DNA from: Epiperipatus broadwayi | Taxonomy: Eukaryota > Onychophora > Udeonychophora > Euonychophora > Peripatidae | Length of the DNA stretch: 64,000 nt | NCBI GenBank assembly: GCA_028023455.1 | Contig: JAQFVV010012498.1 | Span: 2,482,001-2,546,000, forward strand | Reading direction: 5' to 3' | Shown here: positions 1-12,227 of the stretch, one piece after another | How positions within the stretch are numbered: position 1 is the stretch's first letter | How the letters are laid out: each line of letters begins with the position of its first letter | The notes under the pieces: model-generated | What the model was told of the DNA's origin: nothing | Databases searched by the model: none | Seen by the model: only the letters and a program-made list of their open reading frames with translations | Translations under genes and position numbers: made by a program

Positions 1-1
1 G

Positions 2-181
2 AAATCTATCATTTTATCTAATATTAACTTGAAATTAATAGGTGAAAAAACTGAGGGAAATAAACATTTTGATAAGCCTCATATTGTGAATGCTGAACTA
101 CTTCAAGTTGAATCTCACTTCTCATCTCGCACTGAGTCACATTATTCTTTGAGATCTAACAATTGTTCTTTCAAAAGTTAA
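2..181 (+). CDS. Partial open frame entering from the left edge (3' end of an unknown coding region)
   Basis: The second forward frame is open from the first bases of the window for 59 codons and stops at TAA 179-181. In DNA this AT-rich, where about one random codon in eleven is a stop, such a run is uncommon, and the residue mix (Glu, His, Ser, Arg, Leu) is less AT-biased than the low-complexity frames elsewhere. It ends in a Ser/Arg/Asn-rich tail. I do not recognise the family. It could be the last exon of a host gene or the end of an element's ORF. It lies about 110 bases upstream of a (TA)n tract and is in a different context from the Ty3 pol end that follows, so the two should not be joined. 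Confidence 0.35.
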   Translation, partial: KSIILSNINLKLIGEKTEGNKHFDKPHIVNAELLQVESHFSSRTESHYSLRSNNCSFKS

Positions 182-249
182 CCTTGATAATGGCAGTTGC
201 TAGTCCGTCGAAATATCGAATTGTGATGCAAAATAATACACGGTCCATA

Positions 250-288
250 TCCAAAAATATTGTTTTATCTACATCATATAACTGTGAA

Positions 289-291
<3 letters not shown>
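250..291 (+). repeat. Dispersed repeat copy 1, next to a TA microsatellite
   Basis: About 40 bases (starting CCAAAAATATTGTTTTATC) recur almost unchanged at 33344-33384, there following a (TA)n-GGGTATA tract instead of preceding one. Two copies of the same unique-looking sequence, both abutting TA arrays, mark a dispersed repeat whose end carries or recruits the microsatellite. Confidence 0.7.

Positions 292-369
<78 letters not shown>
292..369. repeat. (TA)n microsatellite
   Basis: An uninterrupted run of 39 TA dinucleotides. It produces artificial Tyr/Ile reading frames that are not genes. It interrupts the recognisable upstream part of the Ty3 pol end that starts at about 370. Confidence 0.98.
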
Positions 370-372
<3 letters not shown>

Positions 373-722
373 ATGGGTGAGAGATGTGATATGGAAAAAA
401 TGGATCAAGGGAATAATAGACAAAATACTATCAAATCAAATATATGTGGTTAATGGAATTAATGGTTTAAAGCATTGACACCATATGAATTATATAAGAA
501 AAAGAGAGCTAGATGAATTGCAGATGGAAATATTGCAAGAAGCAAATGTGCAGGTGGAGGAGAGTGGTGAAAGAAACAATATGGAAAGAAAGAGAAAAAA
601 TAGTTAATTGAGAAAAACAGTGATGAAACTGCAGAAGAAATCCAAGTGAAACCTTAAACAAAAAATCACCCAAGTCTGTGCACAGAAAAAGAAAACCAGA
701 AAGGTGGAATGATTATGTGTAA
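370..722 (+). pseudogene. C-terminal end of a Ty3-type (gypsy) pol: integrase tail, decayed
   Basis: Directly after the TA tract the frame reads VWVRDVIWKKWIKGIIDKI and then an I/V-rich strand ending NGINGLKH (stop 476-478). This resembles the small beta-barrel at the C-terminus of Ty3-type integrases (a 'V-R-D-...-K-W-I-x-G-x-I' segment followed by a 'Y-x-V' strand). The continuation HHMNYIRKRELDEL fits the following 'RHxxQLRK' linker, then an acidic Glu/Gln/Asn-rich stretch. The last recognisable piece, 666-722, reads SPKSVHRKRKPERWNDYV then stop, like the basic 'R-x-R-x-P-x-R-W-x-D-Y' terminus of many Ty3 pol proteins. Two or more frame changes separate these blocks, so this copy is dead. 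A purine tract and LTR start follow within 20 bases, which supports the assignment. The assignment is from remembered family pattern, not a search. Confidence 0.7.
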
Positions 723-740
723 TAAACAATTCCAACTTGT

Positions 741-757
741 GGAGTGAGGGAGGGAAG
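741..757 (+). other. Polypurine tract (plus-strand primer) of the Ty3-type element
   Basis: Seventeen bases consisting almost only of G and A (GGAGTGAGGGAGGGAAG) lie 18 bases after the pol stop and directly before a TGTAGT sequence. Position, composition and the following TG dinucleotide are what a retrotransposon polypurine tract looks like. Confidence 0.65.
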
Positions 758-1110
758 TGTAGTATTTTAGTTTCAATAAATATTTTAGTTAAAAATATTA
801 AAAGTGATAAGAATACTCCAGAAGTTAAAATAAATTGTGTTAATCAATAACAATGGAAATGCTCATAGAAATGAGTTATATATGTATATAAGAAAATAAA
901 TAGAATTGCATAATTAAAAGGTTTTTTAGACTTAGTGGAAAGAATGAAAGAATAAAGTTGGAACTAATTAGAGAGAAAAAAAATCATACTAAATAGTAGA
1001 TTCAGAAAGTGAAATGAATTAAGTGTTTTGCAAAGAAATTTAAAGAATGAAAAATTTCCAATAAGAGAACAAATAAACTGCATACTATAAAAACTCAGGA
1101 TTGGAGAGTT
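758..1110 (+). repeat. Start of a 3' LTR (right end not determined)
   Basis: Begins TGTAGTATTTTAG immediately after the purine tract. No second copy of this LTR lies in the window, so its right edge cannot be read by comparison; the end given is a guess. The sequence is AT-rich and without a coding frame. Confidence 0.4.
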
Positions 1111-1564
1111 AAGTGCTTTTTCCTTTCTTTTGTCATGGAAGCACTATAATGCTCATAACTGATATCATTGGGGAAAAGTCAAAGTTTTTGCAAGGGAATA
1201 AATCCAGATGTTTCAGAATCTGAAGATACAAAAATCCAACTAGTATTTAAAGTAGATCATCCTGATCTTATTTTGATTTATTTAAGCCAACACGGCTCAT
1301 ATGATTTTTTTAACTTGGAGATTAGTAGTATATTTTGTATAGTTGAGGAAAGGATGATCTATTAAATGAGGTAGTAATTATCAGACAATATTTGAGGAGG
1401 GAATAGAGATTTTTAGAAACCTGTGATTGTCTAATTGGTATATAATTATATTTAAAGTTTGTAAATATTCTAGTTTTGTTTGTATAACATAGAATAAACC
1501 CTCATTAATACATTAGCTTAGATTAAATAATTGTAATTTTTTTACTCCAGACATGGGTATGTGA

Positions 1565-2035
1565 GTGTTTAAATTTGTTAAATGTTAAGAGTACTCCAAT
1601 TATATATAAATGATGTTAAAATCTTGTAGAAACACATGTATATAAATGTCAATCAAACAAAGTGACTTTTACTTTGTCTGAAATTAATGTAAATTTATAT
1701 AGGAAATAAATTTAGATAATTCTAACTACAAGAACAAAGTTTTACAGGTTGTAGATATAAATTAAACTTTATTACAAAAGATTCAACTTAATACTCAATG
1801 TTTTTAATATTAAAAATAAACATAATGAAACCTTATGTAAATTTGTTAAAAGTTAAGATATCTCCAAATACTATAAAATCATGTTAAACTTTTGCAGAAA
1901 TTTGTATGTTTAGTTGTCAATCAAACAAAATGACTCTTATTTTATATAAAGTCAACAAAAACTTACATTGTAAACAAATTTAGATAATACTAACTACAAA
2001 AATGAAAATTTATTCATTGTATATATAAATAAAGC
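1565..2035 (+). repeat. Diverged tandem duplication (units about 1565-1765 and 1836-2035)
   Basis: Shared landmarks occur in the same order in both units: AAATTTGTTAAA, GATGTTAAA/CATGTTAAA, TTGTAGAAA/TTTGCAGAAA, GTCAATCAAACAAA, and AATTTAGATAAT with ACTAACTACAA (TCTAACTACAA in unit 1). The period is about 270 bases and the units differ at many positions, so the duplication is old. No coding potential seen. Confidence 0.7.
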
Positions 2036-2770
2036 CTATAAGTTGGATAATGAAATGGAGGGTAACTTTATTTAAAGATTGAAAGAAAACAATACCTTGT
2101 ATAGCTCAATAAACAGCATACTATTATTTACCTAAATGACAAAGTAGCTATCATCATTTTTAAACTACTCTTAGTTTATATTTCTTTCAAGTTCCATTCA
2201 ATTTCTCTGATCTAGATTCTTATCTCCATTCAATAAAGCAATTTCATCCATTTTTCTTATATGTTATTATTTGCTAGATCTTTTATAATTCTGAGAGATT
2301 TAGTTTGTCTTCAATTTCTATTGTATTATCACCTCTCCTAATGACATGCCCATACTAGCTCCATTTCAAAATTTTAATTCATTCATTAATGTCAACAATA
2401 TATTTTTTATTTTCCTACATCTTTTAGTTTTAATCTATCTTTCAAAAAATACAATGCACCTAAAATTTTATTATGAAATTATTAAATTACATAGCATTTT
2501 GAATAATTTTCATGCTTATAAAAATAGATAAGACAGGTAATTTGATTTAAAATCTTCAATTTAAAATTTTATGATATTTATTTGCATAGCACAATAAGTA
2601 TAAAACCCATCTGAGGATGACTTTTTATGATACAATAATTGTTTCAATCTTAATGAAGGTGTAATAAGTCAAATGTTGTCAATACATTGTGTTAAACATG
2701 CAATTTATCTTATATTGTGTAGAAGTAAAAAACAATCCACATTACTTGCATTCCTATTTGTGTTACTAAA

Positions 2771-2816
2771 GCAGGCAAAACTCGCCATACAATAGTGCCA
2801 CTCAGTGCAAGCCAGA
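2771..2816 (-). repeat. Tail fragment of the ACTAGT-hammerhead repeat family
   Basis: GGCAAAACTCGCCATACAAT followed by AGTGCCACTCAGTG and AGCCAGA matches, with substitutions, the tail at 61639-61680, and the central part matches the reverse complement of 30401-30442. The ribozyme part of the family is not present here. Confidence 0.6.
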
Positions 2817-2829
2817 TTCTTATTTGTGC

Positions 2830-5800
2830 ATTAATCTTTTTAAATAACTTCATATTTTTTATAAATAAATAAAGGATACCAAAGATTCTAATTTATCTAA
2901 AATATTCAATCTATATTGACTTTAAATGATACACGGTTTTTTAAATATGTATTTTTCTAATATAATTTGAAGCATATTTTTTTGTTTTATTATTAAATAA
3001 TATGGTACATGTGACTTTTAACAATGACATACCATGTTTTGTTCCAAATTGTTTATCATGAAAATATCCTTAATTTCCACCAACATTTTGAATAGTATTC
3101 TGATATTATTATTAAACTATAGTCTTTTAAAATTGTATATATTGTTCTAAAATTAGTCTTTGTAATAAGAAAAGAAGAGGAAGAAAAAAAAACTTTTATT
3201 ATTTGAAGTGACAGTGCCACTTTTATAGCAAGTAAATAAAAGGTAATGTTATTTAGTCCTTAGGATAATAATAATAAAAAATAAAGCGAAAATAAAACCA
3301 CTTTCACTCGATAGATATATTGTTCATCATAGATAATTAAAAAAAAAATCCTTTTTTTATATTGAATTATTTTATTATCTCATGGATATATATATATATT
3401 AAATAAAACTCTAAATGTTAATTATATTATGGAGCCTGTCAATGGTCAAAACATTATAAATTATTTCACATTTTCAATTCTTTCTTGAATATACAGATGA
3501 CTAAATATTTCATTGAGAATGCTTTTTAATAATGTTGTTTTATATTTTATTATAGAATTTAAAATAAAAAAACCCAATATATATTATTGCACATTAACTT
3601 TTTTTTTTTCGAAATAAAAATCAGAAAGAATTAAAATAAGTAATGTGCTAAATTGTTTTGACCCAATCTTCTACAAATTGTCTTGCTTACATCTACATTT
3701 AAAACAATAGCTTGTCTTTTTAAAACCACTCAGACGTAAATGTTGTTAAATTGAAGAAAACCGGACAATTCCAGACTTAATCTACTAAAACATCATATAA
3801 ATAATTTATAAGTTGAAAGTTTATTCCTCTTGTTTCAGTAGTTTAAAACCATATGTTAAAATCATCCTATATTAAAAGTAAAACTCCAGAATTATACAAT
3901 TGTTTTGTCTGAGCGAATATATCTCACATATGCATTATACATACACAAAACTATATTTATCATGAGATAAAAATGTTTATAGACTATCCATATACACTGT
4001 TTACAAAACGCAAACATGCTTAAGCTAATTGATAAAATAATTTTATTTATTCATAGTCGTAAGTTTCAGTGATTAATAAAGATTAGGCTTTTTGTGACCA
4101 TTGTAGATTTGTTATTTCTTATTAAAATTAAATTTTATTTACAAAAGACTTAGCTACATTTTGTGTTAGTTTATTATATAGAACGAACCTCAAAGCGTGC
4201 AAAATTAAAAAAACAACAACAATACCCAACACCATTGTTTTAGTTGCTAATTTTATTAAAGTTGGAAAATTGACTAATTATTTTTTCTAATCTATTGTAA
4301 TATATGATACTAGGATCTAATCTTTCTAATTTAAAAAAAAACATTAAGACAAAATAATTTTGGTTAAAATATCAAAGAAAATGGTTTCAGATTACAATAC
4401 ATAACTTTATAGCCCATATATCAAGCTTAAAAATAAGAGATTTTCCTAATAATAACAAAATATAGACAATAAAAAATACATCATCAAAATAATAAGTATG
4501 TTGATGCATTAATTGAAAATAATAAAAAGACTACAACAACTGGCTGAAATATTGAATATGAATACTTTTTTTTTTAGAGAAAATATGATAAAAATAATAA
4601 AAAAAAACAAACAAATGATAGCAGACTTGCAAAAGTTAAAATTTCAAAATTAGAAAGTTGAACTGATATACTGAAAATGAAGATAATATTTTGTTAACTC
4701 CACCATAGTATGACTCATTTAAATAAAATTAATAAACAAAAAAACTCTTAATCAAAAGTAAGACAATAACAACAACAAAATTATTTAGAAAACTTATTAT
4801 TATCCATCAAAATACCAGATATTAAATTACCCCACACGATTAAGACATTCGGAACTGTTCTCTGGTTATAAAATGAAATAAAAAAACTCATTAAAATACA
4901 ATTAAATTATGTCAAGTGAAAATTATAAATGAATATTAGATGAAGTAGGAGTTATATACCATCAACAAGATGAGATATATTTTAAAATATCCAATCATTA
5001 AGAAAGAGCAACTTTTTGTATTTTCAAAAAGTGTATGTGTGCATGTCTCTCTATTTAACAGACAATATCTAGATAAAAAATGTCGATCAGATCAATATAT
5101 CATCGAAATAATATTATATTTATATTTAGAAAAGCTAGACGGCTTGCATCTTTTGGAGATAATTTAATAAAACACATATTTCTCCTTAAGTTCTTTACTT
5201 AAGAAGAGTATTTTATAAAGTCCTAAAATTAAAATGACAGAAAACGAGTTAAAGCAATTTGAGTTAAGATAATATTATATTAAAAGAAATTTAATTAAAT
5301 GATAATAGAATATTTTACACATATAACAATCTTTACTATGAATCACTTTAAAATAAAATTACTCAGTTTAGCAAAATTCTAGAATATGTAAAAAGTCCTA
5401 TAAGGTGAAAAAACAAGATAGATAAAACATCCTTTAGATAAATCATTGTAGAACAAATATATCAATGGTCTTTGCATATAAACAGTGGAGGTGATATTAG
5501 ATATTAGTCTTTAAAATTGCTGTCAGGTAACATTTAAAGCAGATTATTGTTCTTGTTTTGTTCTCTACATAACTATTTAAAGTCAAGTATTAGATAGTTA
5601 ATTGGTACATTCTTAAGACTGATTGGAACCTAGAAAAAATTATGTTTTACCAATTCCAGACAGTGAAAATGGCAGACAGATAATTCTACAATATATTATA
5701 CTTGTTTATTTTACATACATCATTTGTTGCAAGAAAAATAATTCTAAAGTTAAAAAATGGGGGAAAAAATCCTTTTAAAAACATTTTTATTTCAATTTTA

Positions 5801-8800
5801 GTACAAGATGTTAAAGTCCAAAATTCTGCAAGTTTTTATTGGGATCAAAGATAATTATAAAAAAATATTTGACTATTGGTTAAGAAACTGAAAGTGGATA
5901 ATTAAATGGAGAGTTATATATATATATATATAACTACAATAAATTTGCCTATAGATAATTCAGTCAAAAATGAGTTAAAAGAATTACTATCATTGCAAAA
6001 CTAAGACTTTGCATGTAGAGCAATTATTGCTATTATTTAAAAAAACTCATCCTACTAACATGAGGCACATAACAGTATGAAAAAATTTTAGTAGAGGCAC
6101 AAAATAAGTGAAATCTGATGATGTGTCAGCCATGAAAGCAGAATGATACCTGACAGGATAGTTTTAACAGTCACTCTCTATAACAAACTAATTGCATTCA
6201 ATCACTGTCTGCATAAATAGATCAGACAAAGGTAAATAGAGCAACTACTATATAATTTTATTTATTCTAGAATTATGCCACTATTGTTCCCATACTTATC
6301 TTGTATAAAACAAAGTCAGTAATGTATTCTTAAGTAGATTCATTGCATCCATTTATATCAAATAAGACAACTTATTGACAATTGATTATTATGAATCACT
6401 GCTTTCTTTCAACATAATGAGATGTTTGGTAATGTATTTAGCAAGTTTATCATAGGCTATCCAAATAAAAAGGCAACTACTATAAGAAACACATGCATTT
6501 TAAGAAAATAATTCTCTGTTCTGAATAAACATTAAGCAATTCTTTCAGATCATAATACTTCAATTACATCAACCAAACAAAAAAAAATAGTCAGAAAATA
6601 TGGAAATTAAGTATCTGCTATTGACCCTTGTGAATGCAACATCAGGAGACTCAATCCTAATTTTTAGTTTGTGTTAGAACAATCATGGAAAATAGGTTGA
6701 GTAGTTCAAACATATAAAAAATTGTATTAATTTGACATTTAATGAGGCAACAAAATGTACAACAGTATTGCTTGTAGTTTGAATAGCACAGACTAGTGTT
6801 AATAAAATATCATTTACCATAAATCCCAAATAATTTAATGTGAAAAGGGATTGAAAAATAACTCTAAAATATTCTTAAAAGCACAGAATACAGAAAATGT
6901 ATGCAAAATAAAAATTCTCATGTGTTTGATGTAAATGATTGGATAGTCATCAAAATGTCATTTAAAATAAATAAAAATATTAAAGTAAAATAAAATTACG
7001 ATGTTAGGGGAATTCTTAGAAACAATGTTGACAGATTAGTGTGCATGTTCATTCTTAAAAATCTGTTGGAGGAAAAACACCAATATACTATAAAGATGTA
7101 TTAGATATTTAAAATTTTAAAAATTATAATATTATGAGTTTGAATTATGTTTACTGTATTATTATATTTTATTATATAGAAGAATTTATGCAATAATATT
7201 AAATTTTAAAGTGATTCATATATTGTCTTATCTTTTTAATATTTGAGCAAATCCTGTTTACTTTTAAATGCTTATTTATTACATTAGGTGGATAATTACT
7301 GGTTTAGAGTTATATTTATTTTTTCAGATTGAATAATTCTTGGTGTATTTTATAGGAATAAGCCAGAAGTTGATCGATGATTCAAGTATTTAAGATGACT
7401 ATTAGAGTTTAATATATAATGCAAATTGTTTTTAAAAGCATATTCCAAAGTTAGTCTATCACATCAATTTTTTTAATTTCAGTATTGAGACTGGAACGCT
7501 TGATAATGACAAAGTGTTGTTATGAGCTAAAATGTATTTAAACAATTAGATAGTATTATTAATGAAACGAATATAAAATTTATTTTTAAACCATTATTAT
7601 AGTGTGGATACCAAAAGAATAACATAAAAATAATATATAACAATAAGGAACAACAAATTTTACACTGCACATGAATAATAACTAGTAAAATTAATCATCT
7701 AGAAGGCCAAGAAAAAATACCTTTAAAAGTGATAAGACATGTAAGGAATTCATATGAGTGAGACCTATAGAATAGGATATGAGAAGATTATAATGAATAA
7801 AAAAAAGAATTATCAAGAAATAATACTAAAAATGTTGTTATAATATATATAATACATAAAAAATCATTATTTTTTTCTTTCAGAGAGGGAATGTGATAAA
7901 TTTTTGTCTCATTGTTATTCTTTTATATAAATGCAGGTTAGACTTTTTAAGATATATTTATTCGACTTAATGTAAATATTAGTGACATTTTGATGTATAA
8001 TAGTATTAGTTACAAAATTTCACATATTTTAATAATTCTGCCTATGAATAATTAAAATTTATCATTACAATATGTAAAAAATAAAAAAATAAAACTATTT
8101 CTTTTCTCAAATAAAATTTAATGAACATCTAAATACATTGTTTATACTAAATAATTAAATTTGAAATAAGTATGAATATTTTATTTTCAAAAAGGACAAT
8201 TAAGAAGAAATATTTTGTTATACAAACAATCAGTAATATAATCAAATATATAGAGAAATTATTTATCAAATCATAATAAAAAAGAGATTTCATATAAGAT
8301 AATTAGAAAAATAACTCATTATCTTATATATCTGTTTTGTAAATATGATTTTGACATCATAGATAGGCAAGTGTAAAATGAAGATGTTTATCAATTTAAT
8401 AAATTGTTGTCAGTGAGTTTTAAGTTTGTTTTGAATTTGAGTTTGTTGTACTTCAGTTATTTTGGAAAGAGAAGCTGAAAAGACTTATCTGATCAAGAAT
8501 CACTGATTATAAATATAGCCAGCTTTGTAGTATAAACCACAAGATGAGCTTTGTAAGTATTATTATAATCTTCCTATATTTTAACTATGAAATCCAGTAA
8601 TTAAAACAATATGTGCATCTAAAACATCATTCTATTTGTGAAGCATAAAAAGTCCACTAGAACTGGTTACCTACATAAAAAATATTAATGAAGAAGAAAT
8701 TTTGCTCTATGGTTAAATAGTAAAATTATAATAGGAATTGCTTATTTGAAAAATAGTTATACTGAAAACAATAATAATATACCATAAAAAAATCAAAGAA

Positions 8801-9160
8801 ACAAAATTAAAAAAAGCACTATAATATCTTTGGAAAGTTGTAGATAAACACGTATATTATCAGAATAAAAATCCTTGGAGCCAGGAATTGAAAAAAAAAT
8901 GCATGTATATTTAAAATGAAAGATGTCCCATAAATATAGATAAATGCATTGCTGTTTAAGACTGGAAATCAAAGTAATCTGATAAAAAAGCTTTTATATT
9001 ATTTTATAGTATTAAATTAATTATTTAAAACAATTTGTGGTCAAAAGATATCATCATATATTGTGATTGATATTTGACTTTTAAAATACAATAGTAAAGA
9101 TAGAAAATTAAAAAAATTATAGTGTATTATAAAGATAATATTATTATTTAAGTTTTGTAT
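2830..9160. other. AT-rich stretch with no recognised gene or element
   Basis: About 6.3 kb of very AT-rich DNA. I see only short low-complexity runs, a (TA)n palindrome near 5912-5933, and isolated short frames of no more than 65 codons that look random. No tRNA, terminal repeats or element boundaries were recognised. Confidence 0.6.
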
Positions 9161-10750
9161 TGTGCCGGATGGTTCTGCCGAATGAAGTATACTTACACAT
9201 ATATATGTTTTGCTGGTTTCATACTTCTTCATAATACATTTATAATCTTATAAATGTTATGTGAACGAACCAGTACGAGCAAAATGGGAGATATTATTGA
9301 TAGCTTTAACTATCAACAATGGCCCACCTCGGCTGCTAGATTCAAACCCCTACTATCCAAACACTTTATTTGTTTCACGAGTAAACTCTGGGTGCCAGCT
9401 ATCTATTCAGAAGAATAAACAACGTATTTGGTCAGTAGGCTCATAATCCAGCGCTCGAAACGATCCCATAAACTAGCCCAGTCTAATTTTAATCAGTAAT
9501 AAAATATAGAAAAAGAATTGATAAAAAGAATTGACTGACGAATAAAGTTTAATTTTAAAGACAATTTATTAACTAACATTTACTAATTATAAACATTTTT
9601 ATAAATCTATAAATAACACACACATTTTAAGTTAACATACTATGATATATTTTATGAAAGAGCAAAAATAATCTTTGACATTTAAATTATCTAACATTCA
9701 CAAACACGCACATCAATAGTTCATTTTATGCATGCTTATAGAGTTTATATAATTTGAATCTTGAATTTTTACGAATTACAGCGGTGGCTACTACATATAA
9801 ATGAGAATAATAAAATGTTTTACCTAGGATTTTTGGAATGTGGATATTGCTTGTTGTTAGCTGCTTCTGATGGAGTATATCTAATAAAGGATATCTAACC
9901 GGTTAGATTTGACTTGTTTCTTGATGGAGATTTGATGCTAATCTATTGGTTTTATTCTTGGAGACAGTGGAATATTGACGGAGGATTTCTGAGCTGTTAA
10001 GTAGACATTATTTCATGGGCAGGTCTTGCTGATCTTGTTGGACTAAGGGCTGAAAGAAGAGCATATATTTCCATAAGATGCTCAGCACTGCATTTCTGTT
10101 TTTGGATACATAATTTAAACAAGACTGACACTGAAAACTAGGTTGAAACTGAACTCCGATAAAAATCTGGCTATTTATATATGCGAATTGTTTTCATTTT
10201 AATATCCTCCAGCAATAGGTGCAATAGGTGTTGTCGAAATTCCTTTAGTAATTAATCCTATGACAACGTGTTTTTGAAGATTGTTTAATTAGTAGTAGCC
10301 ATTTCAAAACGTGTTGTTTTTATATCCTTAATTAGTATCTCACCACTGTGTTGTTAAATACATTTCATTTCAATATTTAGTTTCATGTGTTTTTCAATAT
10401 AATTTTAACATGCATTTATCTTATTAACGAGCTAACATTTATTTTTATTTACCATCGCACATATATACACATTTATTCTAATAAACCGGAATGAAAAGAG
10501 ATTTATATTTTAACTTTTAATTTATAATAATAACACTATTTAACTTTTATGAACTCTTAGTTTTATCTTTTCTAACAAAACTCCCCTTCCTCCTTTTAAC
10601 CAATTATTTTCTAACTTTTATTTCAAACTCTTTTACGAAAATAAACTGTAATAAACTCTTCAACATTTAAATACGTTTTTTTTTTTACAAAAGATTATTT
10701 TAATAATTTTTTTAGATAAATTAGTATGTGCCAATTTCAATATTGGTACA
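9161..10750 (-). repeat. 3' LTR of a minus-strand LTR retrotransposon
   Basis: This 1590-bp block is repeated directly at 13352-14937. On the plus strand it begins TGTGCC and ends GGTACA; the other copy shows the intact pair TGTACCA...TGGTACA, a 7-bp terminal inverted repeat of the TG..CA type. Orientation comes from the internal region: a purine tract on the minus strand abuts this copy and a primer-site-like segment abuts the other. Small frames inside (9261-9446) are LTR sequence, not genes. Confidence 0.88.
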
Positions 10751-10769
10751 TTGCACCCCCCTTTGTTTG
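10751..10769 (-). other. Polypurine tract of the minus-strand LTR element
   Basis: Read on the minus strand the bases are CAAACAAAGGGGGGTGCAA, directly followed by the LTR start TGTACC. A G-run-containing purine tract touching the 3' LTR sets the element's direction as minus. Confidence 0.75.
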
Positions 10770-10954
10770 AGAGTAAAATGTGTCATTTTTGACCATTTTA
10801 TCTCTGAGACTTTAATTCTTAATTCTAATTATTATTATTTTTCTAAGTTTGCTTTTTTAATATCTTTCACTTTTCATACTAAGGGCAATCTCCAATTATG
10901 CTTAACTTCTTTCTATGCTGAAAACATTGCTTACAATGTTCAAAGTCCTGGATA

Positions 10955-11158
10955 GTGACCACCGGACAAACTAATTTTGTGGCACAGGGATCTTTTGGAA
11001 ATGAGGCGGAGGCAGATTTGCTGACTTATACCGACTTACACACTATTAAAAACGAAGCTTCACTTGCCGATTCTCTTGATCGGACTTTGACTAAGAAAAG
11101 GTCGCTGCGAATGGCAGGATATCAACTGTCCATTTTCGACTTACGCTTTGGAAAATGA
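10955..11158 (+). other. Short GC-richer open frame inside the LTR element, antisense to it; origin unknown
   Basis: A 67-codon frame (begins MTTGQTNFVAQGSFG) in a segment of about 330 bases that is visibly richer in G and C than its surroundings (10950-11280). It runs opposite to the element. Neither it nor its reverse frames match a family I recognise. It may be captured sequence or degraded pol read on the wrong strand; I do not claim a gene. Confidence 0.2.
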
Positions 11159-11396
11159 GATACGAGATATGGGGATTCTCCTCTGAAGAAGTGACTTGCA
11201 GCTCATGCTGGATTTGCCCAGTGCACATTTTAAAAGAGGAATGATCCCTGCCAATCTGACACAGGTACTAAGATTTATCCAGTTGACAGCTTTAAACTTA
11301 TCCTTAACTAAACTTATTTCAATACTACCCTCATTCCCTTAATTTCAAACCCTTATACACTCTTAATATAACTTAGATTGTTTATATTATTAACAC

Positions 11397-11836
11397 TACA
11401 ATATTATTTTTAAATACACATGAACATTACTTTAACCATATTTATTTACATTAATCTTATAATATTATCTTTAAACCATTACGAACATTATTTAAATACA
11501 TATTTATTTACACATCTTACAATATTATTCTAAACTATCACGGACATCAGTTTACATATTTATTTATATTACAATATTATTTTTACCTTTATTTTTATTT
11601 ATTTTTTCTTAAACTATTACTTTAACTTCCTTATTTAACGTGCGTGTATTCAGAAAAACTATTTTACTTTATTACGATTCATTCATTATTATTTTACTAG
11701 AGATTTTTTTTTATCTTGATTATTTTAAACAATTTATTTACATCCTTTTCTTAACTTACGGTATTCAAAACAAACTTTTATTTTAACATGCGTGTACTCA
11801 GAAAACTATTTTACTTTCTTACGATTCATTATTATG
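11397..11836 (-). repeat. Short tandem duplications in the internal region of the LTR element
   Basis: Two sets are visible. At 11397-11590, three or four units of about 50-60 bases share CAATATTATTTTTA, a GAACATTA-like core and ATTTATTTACA. At about 11608-11694 and 11747-11836 two units share the landmarks CGTGTA(T/C)TCAGAAAA, ACTATTTTACTTT and TTACGATTCATT. The plus strand here is pyrimidine-rich and G-poor, so the element's sense strand is A/G-rich. Confidence 0.65.
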
Positions 11837-12227
11837 CAAATATCTATTTGACTAACTTGATTTTATTCTAGAAATTCCGTTATCTTTTTCATTTATTTAA
11901 TTCTACAAACATTACTTTTAAAACATTAACTTGACCCATTTATTTACTTGATTTTATTGATTTTTTTATTTATTAATCTGTGCATGGAGAGGAAAAAAAT
12001 CTTTTATTTTACGAAGCCTCCGTTATTATTATTATTCTTAAACACCTTTTTAATTCTTTTAATTTATCATTATTCATTTATTTTTAATTTATTATTTTAG
12101 TTTTAAATAGAAGTTTCAGATTTAAATTTATCAAATTATTGACGTTAGAATAATCATATTCGTGTTCATTGTCCATTTCCGGTCCTTTTTGTTTATTTCC
12201 TTTACTATTCCGCCCATTTACTAACTT

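Noticed and set aside
163-478. Tyr/Ile repeat reading frames
   Set aside because: They are translations of the (TA)n tract in two frames. Only the part after 370 carries meaning (Ty3 pol end).
2604-2690. CTGAGGA followed by ATTGTTTC, possibly a worn hammerhead
   Set aside because: No GAAA at the required place and no convincing stem II. It may be a decayed relative but cannot be supported.
6122-6160. CTGATGA followed by GAAA, hammerhead-like
   Set aside because: Stem II would be only two pairs and no stem I or stem III partner is visible.
9261-9446. 61-codon frame also present at 13452-13640
   Set aside because: Both lie inside the LTRs, on the antisense strand of the element, and are duplicated because the LTRs are.
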